From Acuticoccus sp963704595 (GTDB taxonomy: Bacteria > Pseudomonadota > Alphaproteobacteria > Rhizobiales > Amorphaceae), in contig OY969922.1 of NCBI GenBank assembly GCA_963704595.1, positions 2,170,001 to 2,234,000 of the forward strand: a stretch of 64,000 nt of DNA, read 5' to 3'. Shown here in pieces: positions 9,106-17,119 of this stretch. How positions within the stretch are numbered: position 1 is the stretch's first letter; every line of letters starts with the position of its first letter. Position numbers and translations under genes: made by a program. Under the pieces are notes generated by a model. It saw nothing but the letters and a program-made list of their open reading frames with translations. It ran no database searches and was not told where the DNA came from.

Positions 9106-10936
9106 ATGTGCGGCATCGTTGGGATCATCGGACGAGCGCCCGCCGCGCCCCTTCTCCTCGACGCGCTGAAGCGGCTCGAATATCGCGGCTACGATTCGGC
9201 CGGCATCGCGACGGTGGACGGGAACGGAACGCTCGCAAGGTCCCGCGCCGCCGGCAAGCTGCGCAACCTCGAAATCCGGCTCGACGAGGACAGCATCGCC
9301 GGCCACACCGGGATCGGCCACACCCGCTGGGCGACCCACGGCGCACCGACCGAGGCCAACGCGCACCCCCACGTCGCGAGCCCCGTCGCGGTGGTCCACA
9401 ACGGCATCATCGAGAATTTCCGGGCGCTCCGCGACGATGCTGTCGGCCAAGCGGCGTCGTCTTCACGTCCGAGACCGATACCGAGACGATCGCGCACCTC
9501 CTCGCCGCCAATCTCGAGACCCACGCCGATCTCAAGGGCGCGCTGGTCGAAACCGTCGCGCGCGCTGGAGGGGGCCTATTCGCTGGCCTTCGCGTTCGAG
9601 GGCCAGCCGGGGACGCTTGCCGCCGCGCGCCGGGGCAGCCCGCTCGCCATCGGCAACGGTCCGGACGGCGATCATGATCGGCTCGGACGCCATCGCGCTC
9701 GCCCCGTTCTGCGACGACATCACCTATCTCGAGGACGGCGACATCGCGATCCTCACCGCCGGCAAGGCCGACATCTTCGATTCGGACGGGTCGCCTGTCG
9801 CCCGCACCACGATGCCGGTGCCGATGGAGGTCTCGGTCGCCGAGAAGGGCAATTTCCGCCACTTCATGGCGAAGGAGATCCACGAGCAGCCCGAGGTCCT
9901 CACCCACACCCTCAGCCACTACATCGACGTTGCGACCGGCACGCTCCGTCCGGGCCGGATCGAGCTCGACTTTGCCGCGATCAGCCGCATCTCGATCACC
10001 GCCTGCGGCACCGCCTACATCGCGGGGCTGGTGGCGCGGCACTGGTTCGAGGCGTTCGGCGGCATCGCGGTCGACCTCGATATGGCGTCCGAGTACCGCT
10101 ACCGCTCGCAGCTGATGCCGAAGGACGAACTGGCGCTCGTCATCTCCCAGTCCGGCGAAACAGCGGACACGCTGGCGAGCCTGAGAAAGGCGAAGGCCGC
10201 GGGGCAGCAGGTTGCGGCGGTCGTCAACGTGCGCTCGTCGACGATGGCGCGCGAGGCCGACCTCGTCCTGCCGACGCTCGCCGGCGTCGAGATCGGCGTC
10301 GCATCCACCAAGGCGTTCGTGTGCCAGCTCGCGACGCTCGCCTGCGTCGCCATCAAGGCGGGGATCGACCGCGGTACGCTGGAAGAGGATGCCGCCGCCG
10401 CGCTGATTGCGGACCTCATCGAGGTGCCCCGGCTCGTCGCCGAGGCAATCCGCCTCGAACCCGTGCTGAGCCGGACGGCCCGCCAGATCGCCCCGGCGTC
10501 GACCGCGCTCTACATCGGCCGCGGCCCGTCCTACGGTATCGCGCTGGAAGGCGCGCTGAAGCTCAAGGAACTCAGCTACATCCACGCCGAGGGCTATGCC
10601 GCCGGCGAACTCAAGCACGGCCCCATCGCGCTGGTGGACGACACCGTGCCCGTGGTCGTCATCGCCCCGCACGACGCATTCTTCGCCAAGACCGTCTCCA
10701 ACATGGAGGAGGTCGCGGCGCGCGGCGGGCGGATCATCGTGGTGACGGACGCCGCGGGCGCTGCCGAGATGGATGGCGGCGACGCCGAGATGATCGTGAT
10801 GCCCACGGCGCCAGCGATCGCGGCCGCCATCGTGGCCGCGGTGCCGATGCAGCTCCTCGCCTATCACACCGCCGTCCTCAACGGGACGGACGTCGATCAG
10901 CCGCGGAACCTCGCGAAGTCGGTCACTGTTGAATAA
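9106..10936 (+). CDS. glmS: Glutamine--fructose-6-phosphate aminotransferase (isomerising), four frameshifts as sequenced
   Basis: First committed enzyme of hexosamine synthesis: fructose-6-P plus glutamine gives glucosamine-6-P. The ATG at 9106 gives MCGIVGIIG, exposing the N-terminal Cys nucleophile of the glutaminase domain, with HTRWATHGAP following. The two SIS isomerase domains are visible as ITACGTAYIAG, ISQSGETADTLASLR and GRGPSYGIALEGALKLKEL, and the C-terminus ends in AKSVTVE. Between about 9438 and 9668 the frame advances four times by one base (near 9440, 9452, 9566 and 9668). Repair gives SGVVFTSETDTETIAHLLAA, RALEGAYSLAFAFEG and AIMIGSDAIALAPF in register, and a normal length of about 608 residues. 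The last 1,260 bases read cleanly. Errors rather than decay are inferred because the gene is normally essential. Confidence 0.94.
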
Positions 10937-11035
10937 GCGCGCTGCAAACTCGCACGGACTTTGCTTAACTCCGGAAACGGCTGAGGGACGGGTGCTCCGT
11001 CCAGGCTGAACGGCCATGCGCGGGACCCGAGATCA

Positions 11036-11818
11036 ATGGACGACGAGACTGCCCCGAAGATCGGCCGCCGACGCAGGCTCCTTAACCGGCTTCGCAACTA
11101 CTTTCTGACAGGGATCGTGGTGGCGGCGCCGCTGACGATCACTGTCCTTCTCACCGCCTCGTTCATCAACTGGGTGGACAGCTGGGTGAAGCCGTGGATC
11201 CCCGCGCGCTGGAATCCGGAAAGCTACGTGCCGTTTCCGCTGCCGGGAACGGGCGTGCTGGTGGCGCTCGTCGCGCTGACGGCGCTCGGCTTTCTCACGG
11301 CCAACGTTCTGGGTCGCACCATCATCCGCCTCGGCGAGGCGCTCCTCAACCGGATGCCGCTGATCCGCAACGTCTATGCGGCGCTGAAGCAGATCTTCGA
11401 GACCGCGCTTTCGGAGCGGAGCCGCACCTTCCGCGAGGCGGGGCTGGTCGAGTACCCGCGCAAGGGGCTCTGGGCCGTGGTCTTCATCGCGACCGACGCC
11501 AAGGGCGAGGTCAGCCACCGGCTGGAAGACGAGGTCGATGCGATCTCCGTCTTCCTGCCGACCACGCCGAACCCGACATCGGGCTTCCTCCTGTTCGTAC
11601 CGCGAAAGGACGTCATCATCCTCGACATGTCGGTGGAGGATGCGGCCAAGCTCGTGATCTCAGCGGGGCTGATCACGCCTGACTGGCCGCCGCGTGCGCG
11701 CTTCGGGCAGGGGCCGCGCGTGCGCGAGGACGGCACGGTCGCGGTGCCTGTCCGCGGTGCGCTGGAGCCCACCGCGATTCCGCCGCTGCCCGGCGCGCAC
11801 CCCGGCGAGACGCGCTAG
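11036..11818 (+). CDS. DUF502 family integral membrane protein
   Basis: A 260-residue inner-membrane protein of the DUF502 family, function unknown. After a basic N-terminus (GRRRRLLNRLRNYFL) there are two hydrophobic helices, at about residues 25-48 (LTGIVVAAPLTITVLLTASF) and 73-95 (GVLVALVALTALGFLTANVL). The conserved NRMPLIRNVYAALKQIFETA motif and the FLPTTPNPTSGFLLFVP motif of the family follow. The C-terminal tail is Pro- and Arg-rich and probably cytoplasmic. It starts about 100 bases after glmS in the same direction, with glyQ after it; no strong terminator is visible between them. The family often sits in housekeeping operons and has been loosely linked to membrane trafficking, but no specific role is established. 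Confidence 0.85.
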   Translation: MDDETAPKIGRRRRLLNRLRNYFLTGIVVAAPLTITVLLTASFINWVDSWVKPWIPARWNPESYVPFPLPGTGVLVALVALTALGFLTANVLGRTIIRLGEALLNRMPLIRNVYAALKQIFETALSERSRTFREAGLVEYPRKGLWAVVFIATDAKGEVSHRLEDEVDAISVFLPTTPNPTSGFLLFVPRKDVIILDMSVEDAAKLVISAGLITPDWPPRARFGQGPRVREDGTVAVPVRGALEPTAIPPLPGAHPGETR

Positions 11819-11900
11819 AGAGTGTACACGGCGGCGCGCCTTCTCTAGGAAGGCGGCGCCGGCACGCTGCCGCCGAGAACCGCCCGCGCACGAGGACTCC

Positions 11901-12863
11901 ATGCCCGCCCACGACGCCAACGATCCGCGTTCCTCGTTCCAGGCGATGATCCTCGCCCTGCAGTCGTTCTGGGCCGGGCAGGGGTGCGCGATCCTCCAGC
12001 CCTACGACATGGAAGTCGGCGCGGGGACCTTCCACCCTGCGACCACGCTGCGTGCGCTCGGCCCCCGTCCGTGGCGGGCGGCCTACGTCCAGCCCTCGCG
12101 CCGCCCGTCCGACGGGCGCTATGGCGAGAACCCCAACCGCCTCCAGCACTACTACCAGTTCCAGGTGATCCTGAAGCCGAACCCGCCCGCCCTGCAGACG
12201 CTGTACCTCAAGAGCCTCGAGGCGATCGGGATCGACCTCGGCCTCCACGACGTGCGCTTCGTCGAGGACGACTGGGAGAGCCCGACGCTGGGCGCCTGGG
12301 GCCTCGGCTGGGAATGCTGGTGCGACGGGATGGAAGTCTCTCAGTTCACCTACTTCCAGCAGGTGTGCGGGATCGACTGCCGGCCCGTGTCCGGCGAGCT
12401 CACCTACGGGCTTGAGCGGCTCGCGATGTACGTGCAGGGCGTCGAGAACGTCTACGATCTCACCTATGTGGCCGAGACCGACGCCGGGCCGCGCGTGCCC
12501 TACGGCGAGGTCTTCCTGCAGGCCGAGCAGGAATATTCCCGGCACAATTTCGAGCATGCCAACACCGACATGCTGTTCCAGCACTTCAAGGACGCGGAGG
12601 CGGAGTGCGCGGCGCTCCTCGCCGCCGGCGACCAGGGGCCCGAATCACGCCACCTGCAGGTGCTGCCGGCCTACGACCAGTGCATCAAGGCCTCGCACAT
12701 CTTCAACCTCCTCGACGCGCGCGGCGTGATTTCGGTGACCGAGCGGCAGGGCTTCATCGGCCGCGTGCGCACGCTCGCCAAGGCGTGCGGCGAGGCGTTC
12801 ATGCGCACCGAGGCCGGCGGCTTCGCCGCTGACCGTGCGGCGGCCCCCGCGCCTGTGGCATAG
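11901..12863 (+). CDS. glyQ: Glycine--tRNA ligase alpha subunit
   Basis: Catalytic subunit of the bacterial alpha2-beta2 glycyl-tRNA synthetase, which charges tRNA-Gly. The 320-residue protein contains the diagnostic FQAMILALQSFWAGQGCAIL and QPYDMEVGAGTFHP region (class II motif 1), AYVQPSRRPSDGRYGENPNR, and VCGIDCRPVSGELTYGLERL (motif 3 with the ATP-binding Arg). The ATG at 11901 was chosen because the conserved N-terminus begins right after it; the open frame upstream is not conserved. A Pro/Ala tail ends the protein. The beta-subunit gene glyS, commonly the next or next-but-one gene, is not in this window; an FtsB-like gene follows instead. Confidence 0.96.
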   Translation: MPAHDANDPRSSFQAMILALQSFWAGQGCAILQPYDMEVGAGTFHPATTLRALGPRPWRAAYVQPSRRPSDGRYGENPNRLQHYYQFQVILKPNPPALQTLYLKSLEAIGIDLGLHDVRFVEDDWESPTLGAWGLGWECWCDGMEVSQFTYFQQVCGIDCRPVSGELTYGLERLAMYVQGVENVYDLTYVAETDAGPRVPYGEVFLQAEQEYSRHNFEHANTDMLFQHFKDAEAECAALLAAGDQGPESRHLQVLPAYDQCIKASHIFNLLDARGVISVTERQGFIGRVRTLAKACGEAFMRTEAGGFAADRAAAPAPVA

Positions 12864-12953
12864 GCGCCCGCCCGCAAACGATTTTGCGGGGCGAAACGTC
12901 CCGTTAACGGCGTCGGTGTCTGGTGGGAGCGTCTGCTTCTCAGGGACCGATCC

Positions 12954-13313
12954 ATGCCGACCCGCCAACGCCGCCGCTCCCGCATCAGCTTCCTGTTCGT
13001 GCCGCTGCTCCTCACGCTGCTCGCGACCTATTTCGGCTGGCAGTCCACCCGTGGCTCCTACAGCCACGAGGCGCGCGAAGTGCTGGGTGACGAGCGCGTC
13101 AACCGCGAGACCGAGCTCGCCGCGCTGATTGCCGAGCGCGAGCATCTGGAGGCCCGCGTCGTAAGGCTGCGCACCGATGCGCTCGACGCCGACCTCCTGG
13201 ACGAACGCGCCCGCGCCAAGCTGAACCTTGCCTATGCCAACGAGGTGGTGATCTTCCATCACCTCAACCAGACGAGCCCTGCGCCGGACCAGATCCTCGC
13301 CGCCCACAACTGA
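12954..13313 (+). CDS. ftsB: FtsB/DivIC-family septum formation initiator
   Basis: A 119-residue bitopic membrane protein. The basic N-terminus (PTRQRRRSRI) is followed by one membrane helix at about residues 12-28 (FLFVPLLLTLLATYFGW) and a periplasmic coiled coil (RETELAALIAEREHLEARVV). The LDADLLDERARAKLNLAYAN segment is typical of alphaproteobacterial FtsB-like proteins, which bridge FtsL and FtsQ at the division site. In many Rhizobiales this gene directly precedes pdhA, and here pdhA also lies downstream, separated by an oppositely oriented small gene. The ATG at 12954 follows a GGGA-type ribosome site. Family identity is good from layout and context; sequence conservation in this family is low. 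Confidence 0.83.
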   Translation: MPTRQRRRSRISFLFVPLLLTLLATYFGWQSTRGSYSHEAREVLGDERVNRETELAALIAEREHLEARVVRLRTDALDADLLDERARAKLNLAYANEVVIFHHLNQTSPAPDQILAAHN

Positions 13314-13342
13314 CCGGGGACGGCGCGCCTTCGGTCGCCTGA

Positions 13343-13753
13343 TCAGAACAGGTCGCCAAAGTCCTGAGGCGCGGTGCCGCCGGACGACTGTTCGGAGAAC
13401 GCGGAACCCTCTTCTGCCGAGTTTCCACCGCCGCCATTGTCTCCAAACACACCGCCCCCTTCGAGTTCCCGGGTTCGTTCGCCGAGGATCTGCTCAAGGT
13501 CACCGGGCGTCAGATTGCGCTGCGCGAACTGTCCGCCATCGTCGCCCGCGGAACTATCCGAAAAATCGAAACTGTCGTTGCCGGTGCCGTCGTTGCCCTG
13601 GCCTGCGTCTTCGATGCTCGAGAGATTCGGCTTGATGATTTCGATTTCGACGCGGCGGTTCTGTGCCCTGTCGCCTTCGCTCGGCGGCGTATCGCCGGCA
13701 TCGGCCGCGTCGAAATCGAACGCATCGTTGGTATCCTGCGCAAAATCGACCAT
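13343..13753 (-). CDS. Small acidic Gly/Asp-rich protein with an OmpA-tail-like peptide, unknown function
   Basis: A 136-residue protein that I do not recognise. It is strongly acidic and rich in Gly, Asp, Ser and Asn (FDFDAADAGD, DDGGQFAQRN, FGDNGGGGNSAEEGSAF), with no Cys, signal peptide or membrane helix. It ends in aromatic-acidic QDFGDLF. Residues 24-41 (SEGDRAQNRRVEIEIIKP) closely resemble the GDRAQNRRVEI end of OmpA-like peptidoglycan-binding domains, though the rest of that domain is absent. The ATG is preceded by a good AGAGGGA ribosome site, which supports a real gene. It is inserted between ftsB and pdhA on the opposite strand, breaking an arrangement common in Rhizobiales. Unfolded or calcium-dependent secreted behaviour is possible but unproven. 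Confidence 0.55.
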   Translation of the reverse strand: MVDFAQDTNDAFDFDAADAGDTPPSEGDRAQNRRVEIEIIKPNLSSIEDAGQGNDGTGNDSFDFSDSSAGDDGGQFAQRNLTPGDLEQILGERTRELEGGGVFGDNGGGGNSAEEGSAFSEQSSGGTAPQDFGDLF

Positions 13754-14108
13754 CGGAAATCCCTCTCTGAAATCGAACTATCGTGCTCTGCTTCACCGCA
13801 GATGCGGCAGGAATGCTGGGCGTGAAAGAGCGGCGCGACCCGAACCGCGCCGAAGCGTGACCAGTGTCACGTCTCAGAGCTGCCTTGTCAGAAGGGTGAT
13901 TCTGATCACGCCCGGCCAAGGCAGATGTGGAAAGAACGCTGACTCGGGCGACGCTTGCGACAATGCGATGCTGTGCATTCCTGCGACCCTGCCATGACCG
14001 GCAATGGGCGACCTGCACACGATTGACGCGAGTCATGACCTTTTACCGAGCGATCTGCTGGTCTAGTGTCCCGATTCTGAAAAAGCCGATTGCGTGCGGG
14101 GGGTAGTG
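13754..14108. other. Intergenic region between the small acidic gene and pdhA
   Basis: About 355 bases with divergent genes on either side. It should hold the promoters of both the small acidic gene and pdhA. A TTGACG hexamer lies at 14023-14028 on the plus strand, but no convincing partner box is seen at normal spacing, so I do not call a promoter. Base composition is less GC-rich than the genes. No RNA gene or repeat was recognised. Confidence 0.4.
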
Positions 14109-15134
14109 ATGCAAGCCGAAGCCAAGGTCAGCGCGGACAAGGGTTCCGCCTCGGCCGGACCGTCAGCCGTCAAGGAATTCTCGGTCGACGACTACCGCCG
14201 TGCGTACGAGGACATGCTCCTCATCCGCCGCTTCGAGGAGAAGGCCGGCCAGCTCTACGGCATGGGCCTCATCGGCGGCTTCTGCCACCTCTACATCGGC
14301 CAGGAAGCCGTCGTCGTCGGCGCCCAGATGGCGATGCAGGAAGGCGACCAAGTCATCACCGGCTACCGCGACCATGGTCACATGCTGGCGACCGGCATGG
14401 ACGCCAAGGGCGTGATGGCCGAGCTCACAGGGAGGGCGTCCGGCTACTCCAAGGGCAAGGGCGGCTCGATGCACATGTTCTCCGTCGAGAAAAATTTCTT
14501 CGGCGGGCACGGCATCGTCGGCGCACAGGTCTCGCTCGGCACCGGCATAGGCTTCGCCAACCGCTACCGCGAGAACGGGGCCGTCGCGCTCACCTACTTC
14601 GGTGACGGCGCGTCCAACCAGGGCCAGGTGTTCGAGAGCTTCAACATGGCCAAGCTCTGGTCGATCCCGGTCGTCTACATGATCGAGAACAACAAGTACG
14701 GCATGGGCACGTCCGTCGCCCGCGCCTCCGCCAACACCGACCTCTCGCAGCGCGGCGCAAGCTTCGGCATCCCCGGCACACAGGTCGACGGCATGTCCGT
14801 CGAGGTCGTGCGCAAGGAAGTCGCCAAGGCGCTGGAGCACGCACGGTCCGGCAAGGGCCCGTACATTCTCGAGCTCCTCACCTACCGCTACCGCGGCCAC
14901 TCCATGTCGGACCCGGCGAAGTACCGCACCCGCGACGAGGTGAACGAGTTCCGCCAGAAGCGCGACCCGATCGAGCACGTCCGCGAAATCCTCCTCTCCA
15001 AGCACAAGGTGCCCGAGGACGAAATCAAGGCGATCGACAAGCGCGTGCGCGAGGAGGTCAACACCGCCGCCGAATTCGCGCAGAGCGAACCCGAGCCCGA
15101 TCCGTCGGAGCTCTGGACGGATATCGTACGGTGA
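14109..15134 (+). CDS. pdhA: Pyruvate dehydrogenase E1 component, alpha subunit
   Basis: Alpha subunit of the heterotetrameric E1 of the pyruvate dehydrogenase complex: TPP-dependent decarboxylation of pyruvate and acetyl transfer to lipoate. The 341-residue protein shows the TPP motif GDGASNQGQVFESFNMAKLW ending in ENNKYGMGTS, the phosphorylation-loop region YRYRGHSMSDPAKYRTRDEV, and the conserved YEDMLLIRRFEEKAGQLYG near the N-terminus. The first 25 residues are an Ala/Lys/Ser-rich extension as in other alphaproteobacteria. The ATG at 14109 (MQAEAKVSAD) is preferred over an in-frame GTG at 14094. The pdhB start lies 66 bases downstream, so the two form an operon. Confidence 0.97.
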   Translation: MQAEAKVSADKGSASAGPSAVKEFSVDDYRRAYEDMLLIRRFEEKAGQLYGMGLIGGFCHLYIGQEAVVVGAQMAMQEGDQVITGYRDHGHMLATGMDAKGVMAELTGRASGYSKGKGGSMHMFSVEKNFFGGHGIVGAQVSLGTGIGFANRYRENGAVALTYFGDGASNQGQVFESFNMAKLWSIPVVYMIENNKYGMGTSVARASANTDLSQRGASFGIPGTQVDGMSVEVVRKEVAKALEHARSGKGPYILELLTYRYRGHSMSDPAKYRTRDEVNEFRQKRDPIEHVREILLSKHKVPEDEIKAIDKRVREEVNTAAEFAQSEPEPDPSELWTDIVR

Positions 15135-15200
15135 TGGTCCGCACGGACCTCGCCGCCATCGTCGACGACGCGCTCTGCGGACACTGAAGAAGACAACAAT

Positions 15201-16667
15201 ATGCCCACCGAAATTCTGATGCCCGCGCTCTCCCCGACCATGGAGGAGGGCAAACTCGCGAAATGGCTTAAAGCCGTGGGCGACGACGTGGCGGCCGGCG
15301 ACATCATCGCCGAGATCGAGACCGACAAGGCGACCATGGAGGTCGAGGCGGTCGACGAAGGCAAGCTCGGCAAGATCCTCGTCGAGGAGGGGACCGAGGG
15401 CGTTCCCGTCAACACCCCCATCGCCGTGCTCCTCGCCGAGGGCGAGAGCGAAAGCGACATCGGCGAGTCCGGCGGTCCGGCGAAGGGCGCCGCGACCAAG
15501 CCCGAGACCACCGGCGACAAGGCCGAGGCGCCGGGCGGCATGTCCGGCACCAGCGTCACCAAGGACGGCCCCGGCCCGCAGGGCAGCCTCTCGGCCGATG
15601 CGCCGCGTCCGCCGGCCGAGCCCGCCGGCATCCGCCTGCCGGACGATCAGCCCGACGAGCCGGAGTTCCCCGAGGGCACCGAGATGACGCAGATCACGGT
15701 GCGCGAGGCGCTCCGCGACGCGATGATGGAAGAGATGAAGCGGGACGAGGACGTCTTCCTCATGGGTGAGGAAGTCGCCGAGTACCAGGGCGCCTACAAG
15801 GTCAGCCAGGGCCTGCTCGAGGAATTCGGCGCCCGCCGCGTGGTTGACACGCCGATCACCGAGCACGGCTTCACCGGCCTCGGCGTCGGCGCGGCCTTCG
15901 CGGGCCTGAAGCCCATCGTCGAGTTCATGACCTTCAACTTCGCCATGCAGGCGATCGACCAGATCATCAACTCGGCGGCCAAGACGCACTACATGTCCGG
16001 CGGCTTCATCAAGTGCCAGATCGTGTTCCGCGGCCCCAACGGCGCCGCCGCCCGCGTCGCCGCACAGCACAGCCAGGACTATGCCTCCTGGTACGCCCAC
16101 GTTCCCGGCCACCGCGTCATCATGCCGTACTCGGCGACCGACGCGAAGGGCCTCCTGAAGGCTGCGATCCGCGACCCCAACCCGGTCATCTTCCTCGAGA
16201 ACGAGATTCTCTACGGCCAGACGTTCGACGTGCCGAAGGTCGACGACCTCGTCCTGCCGATCGGCAAGGCCAAGGTCGAGCGCAAGGGCAAGGATGTCAC
16301 CATCGTCTCGTTCGGCATCGGCATGACCTACGCGATGAAGGCCGCCGCCGAGCTTGCCGGCATGGGCATCGAGGCCGAAGTGATCAACATGCGCTCGCTG
16401 CGCCCGCTCGACATGGAGACGGTGATCAAGTCGGTCCGCAAGACCAACCGCTGCGTCGTGGTCGAGGAGGCGTTCCCGGTCTGCTCGATCTCGTCCGAAA
16501 TCGGCTTCCAGCTCATGCACCACGCGTTCGACTTCCTCGACGCCCCGGTGATGCGCGTCACCGGCAAGGACGTGCCGATGCCCTACGCCGCCAACCTCGA
16601 GAAGCTTGCGCTACCGAACGTCGGCGAAGTGATCGACGCCGTGAAGGCCGTCACCTACACGGCCTGA
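15201..16667 (+). CDS. pdhB: Pyruvate dehydrogenase E1 component, beta subunit, with N-terminal lipoyl domain
   Basis: Beta subunit of PDH E1, 488 residues. Residues 1-78 form a lipoyl domain (MPTEILMPALSPTMEEGKLA) with the lipoylation site at Lys43 in IETDKATMEVEA. An Ala/Pro/Gly-rich flexible linker spans about 90-155. The transketolase pyrimidine-binding domain then runs from ITVREALRDAMMEEMKRDED, with FMTFNFAMQAIDQIINSAAK, followed by the C-terminal transketolase domain (INMRSLRPLDMETVIKSVRK). A lipoyl domain fused to E1-beta is the usual alphaproteobacterial arrangement. The gene ends at a strong terminator. The E2 gene pdhC, which usually follows, is absent here, so E2 must be encoded elsewhere if the complex is functional. 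Confidence 0.97.
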   Translation: MPTEILMPALSPTMEEGKLAKWLKAVGDDVAAGDIIAEIETDKATMEVEAVDEGKLGKILVEEGTEGVPVNTPIAVLLAEGESESDIGESGGPAKGAATKPETTGDKAEAPGGMSGTSVTKDGPGPQGSLSADAPRPPAEPAGIRLPDDQPDEPEFPEGTEMTQITVREALRDAMMEEMKRDEDVFLMGEEVAEYQGAYKVSQGLLEEFGARRVVDTPITEHGFTGLGVGAAFAGLKPIVEFMTFNFAMQAIDQIINSAAKTHYMSGGFIKCQIVFRGPNGAAARVAAQHSQDYASWYAHVPGHRVIMPYSATDAKGLLKAAIRDPNPVIFLENEILYGQTFDVPKVDDLVLPIGKAKVERKGKDVTIVSFGIGMTYAMKAAAELAGMGIEAEVINMRSLRPLDMETVIKSVRKTNRCVVVEEAFPVCSISSEIGFQLMHHAFDFLDAPVMRVTGKDVPMPYAANLEKLALPNVGEVIDAVKAVTYTA

Positions 16668-16688
16668 GCCTCGCAACAGCTTCAGCTG

Positions 16689-16722
16689 AAAGCCGGCGCC
16701 TCCAGGGGCGCCGGCTTTTTTT
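16689..16722 (+). terminator. Rho-independent terminator after pdhB
   Basis: A 12-base perfect inverted repeat (AAAGCCGGCGCC / GGCGCCGGCTTT) with a 6-base loop is followed by a run of T. It starts 21 bases after the pdhB stop and closes the pdhAB transcript. Confidence 0.9.
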
Positions 16723-17119
16723 GTCAGCCGGAGAGAGAGGCCGTGATGGCTCGAAATGATCAGCTGCCCGGCGGACGACATGTTCGTTTGCCGCATGCCG
16801 CCACGTCCCCCGCCACACCCCGCATTCGCGTAATCGGTGCGGCCTCGATCCGTGAGGGCATTCACTGACGCGGATCATCTTCGGGCGGAGGAGACGGCTG
16901 TGATCGCCGCAAGAGAGGGCAGGCCAGCAAACGGCGACTTCGTCAGGCGCGTGCCACGGAACCCAACGATCCCGGGTGGCTGGCATATTCTTCAGTGCGG
17001 AAGGCACGAGCTTTGCAGGCCCGGCGTTTCGAGCGGAACCTCCGGCCGTTGGTGTGTTTGCCTGGCGGCCCTTGGGGGGCGGGCAGGGGTGGGCGGCCTG
17101 ATCGCTCAGGCCGCGCCGA
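16723..17119. other. Non-coding gap between the pdhB terminator and cheZ
   Basis: About 400 bases without a supported gene. Open frames of up to about 100 codons on the plus strand show no domain, ribosome site or alphaproteobacterial-like composition, and I regard them as chance. No repeat, tRNA or transposon end was recognised. The position, where pdhC would be expected, makes this a possible rearrangement junction. Confidence 0.4.

Noticed and set aside
1397..9668. Programmed +1 ribosomal frameshifting as an explanation for the broken genes
   Set aside because: There is no shared slippery site, stop codon or downstream structure at the shift points, and dozens of shifts in genes of one locus but not in neighbours is implausible for recoding.
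14163..16523. Very long open frame on the minus strand opposite pdhA and pdhB
   Set aside because: It mirrors the codon positions of two well-identified genes in GC-rich DNA, is filled with His/Arg/Leu/Asp-rich nonsense, and lacks any domain or ribosome site.
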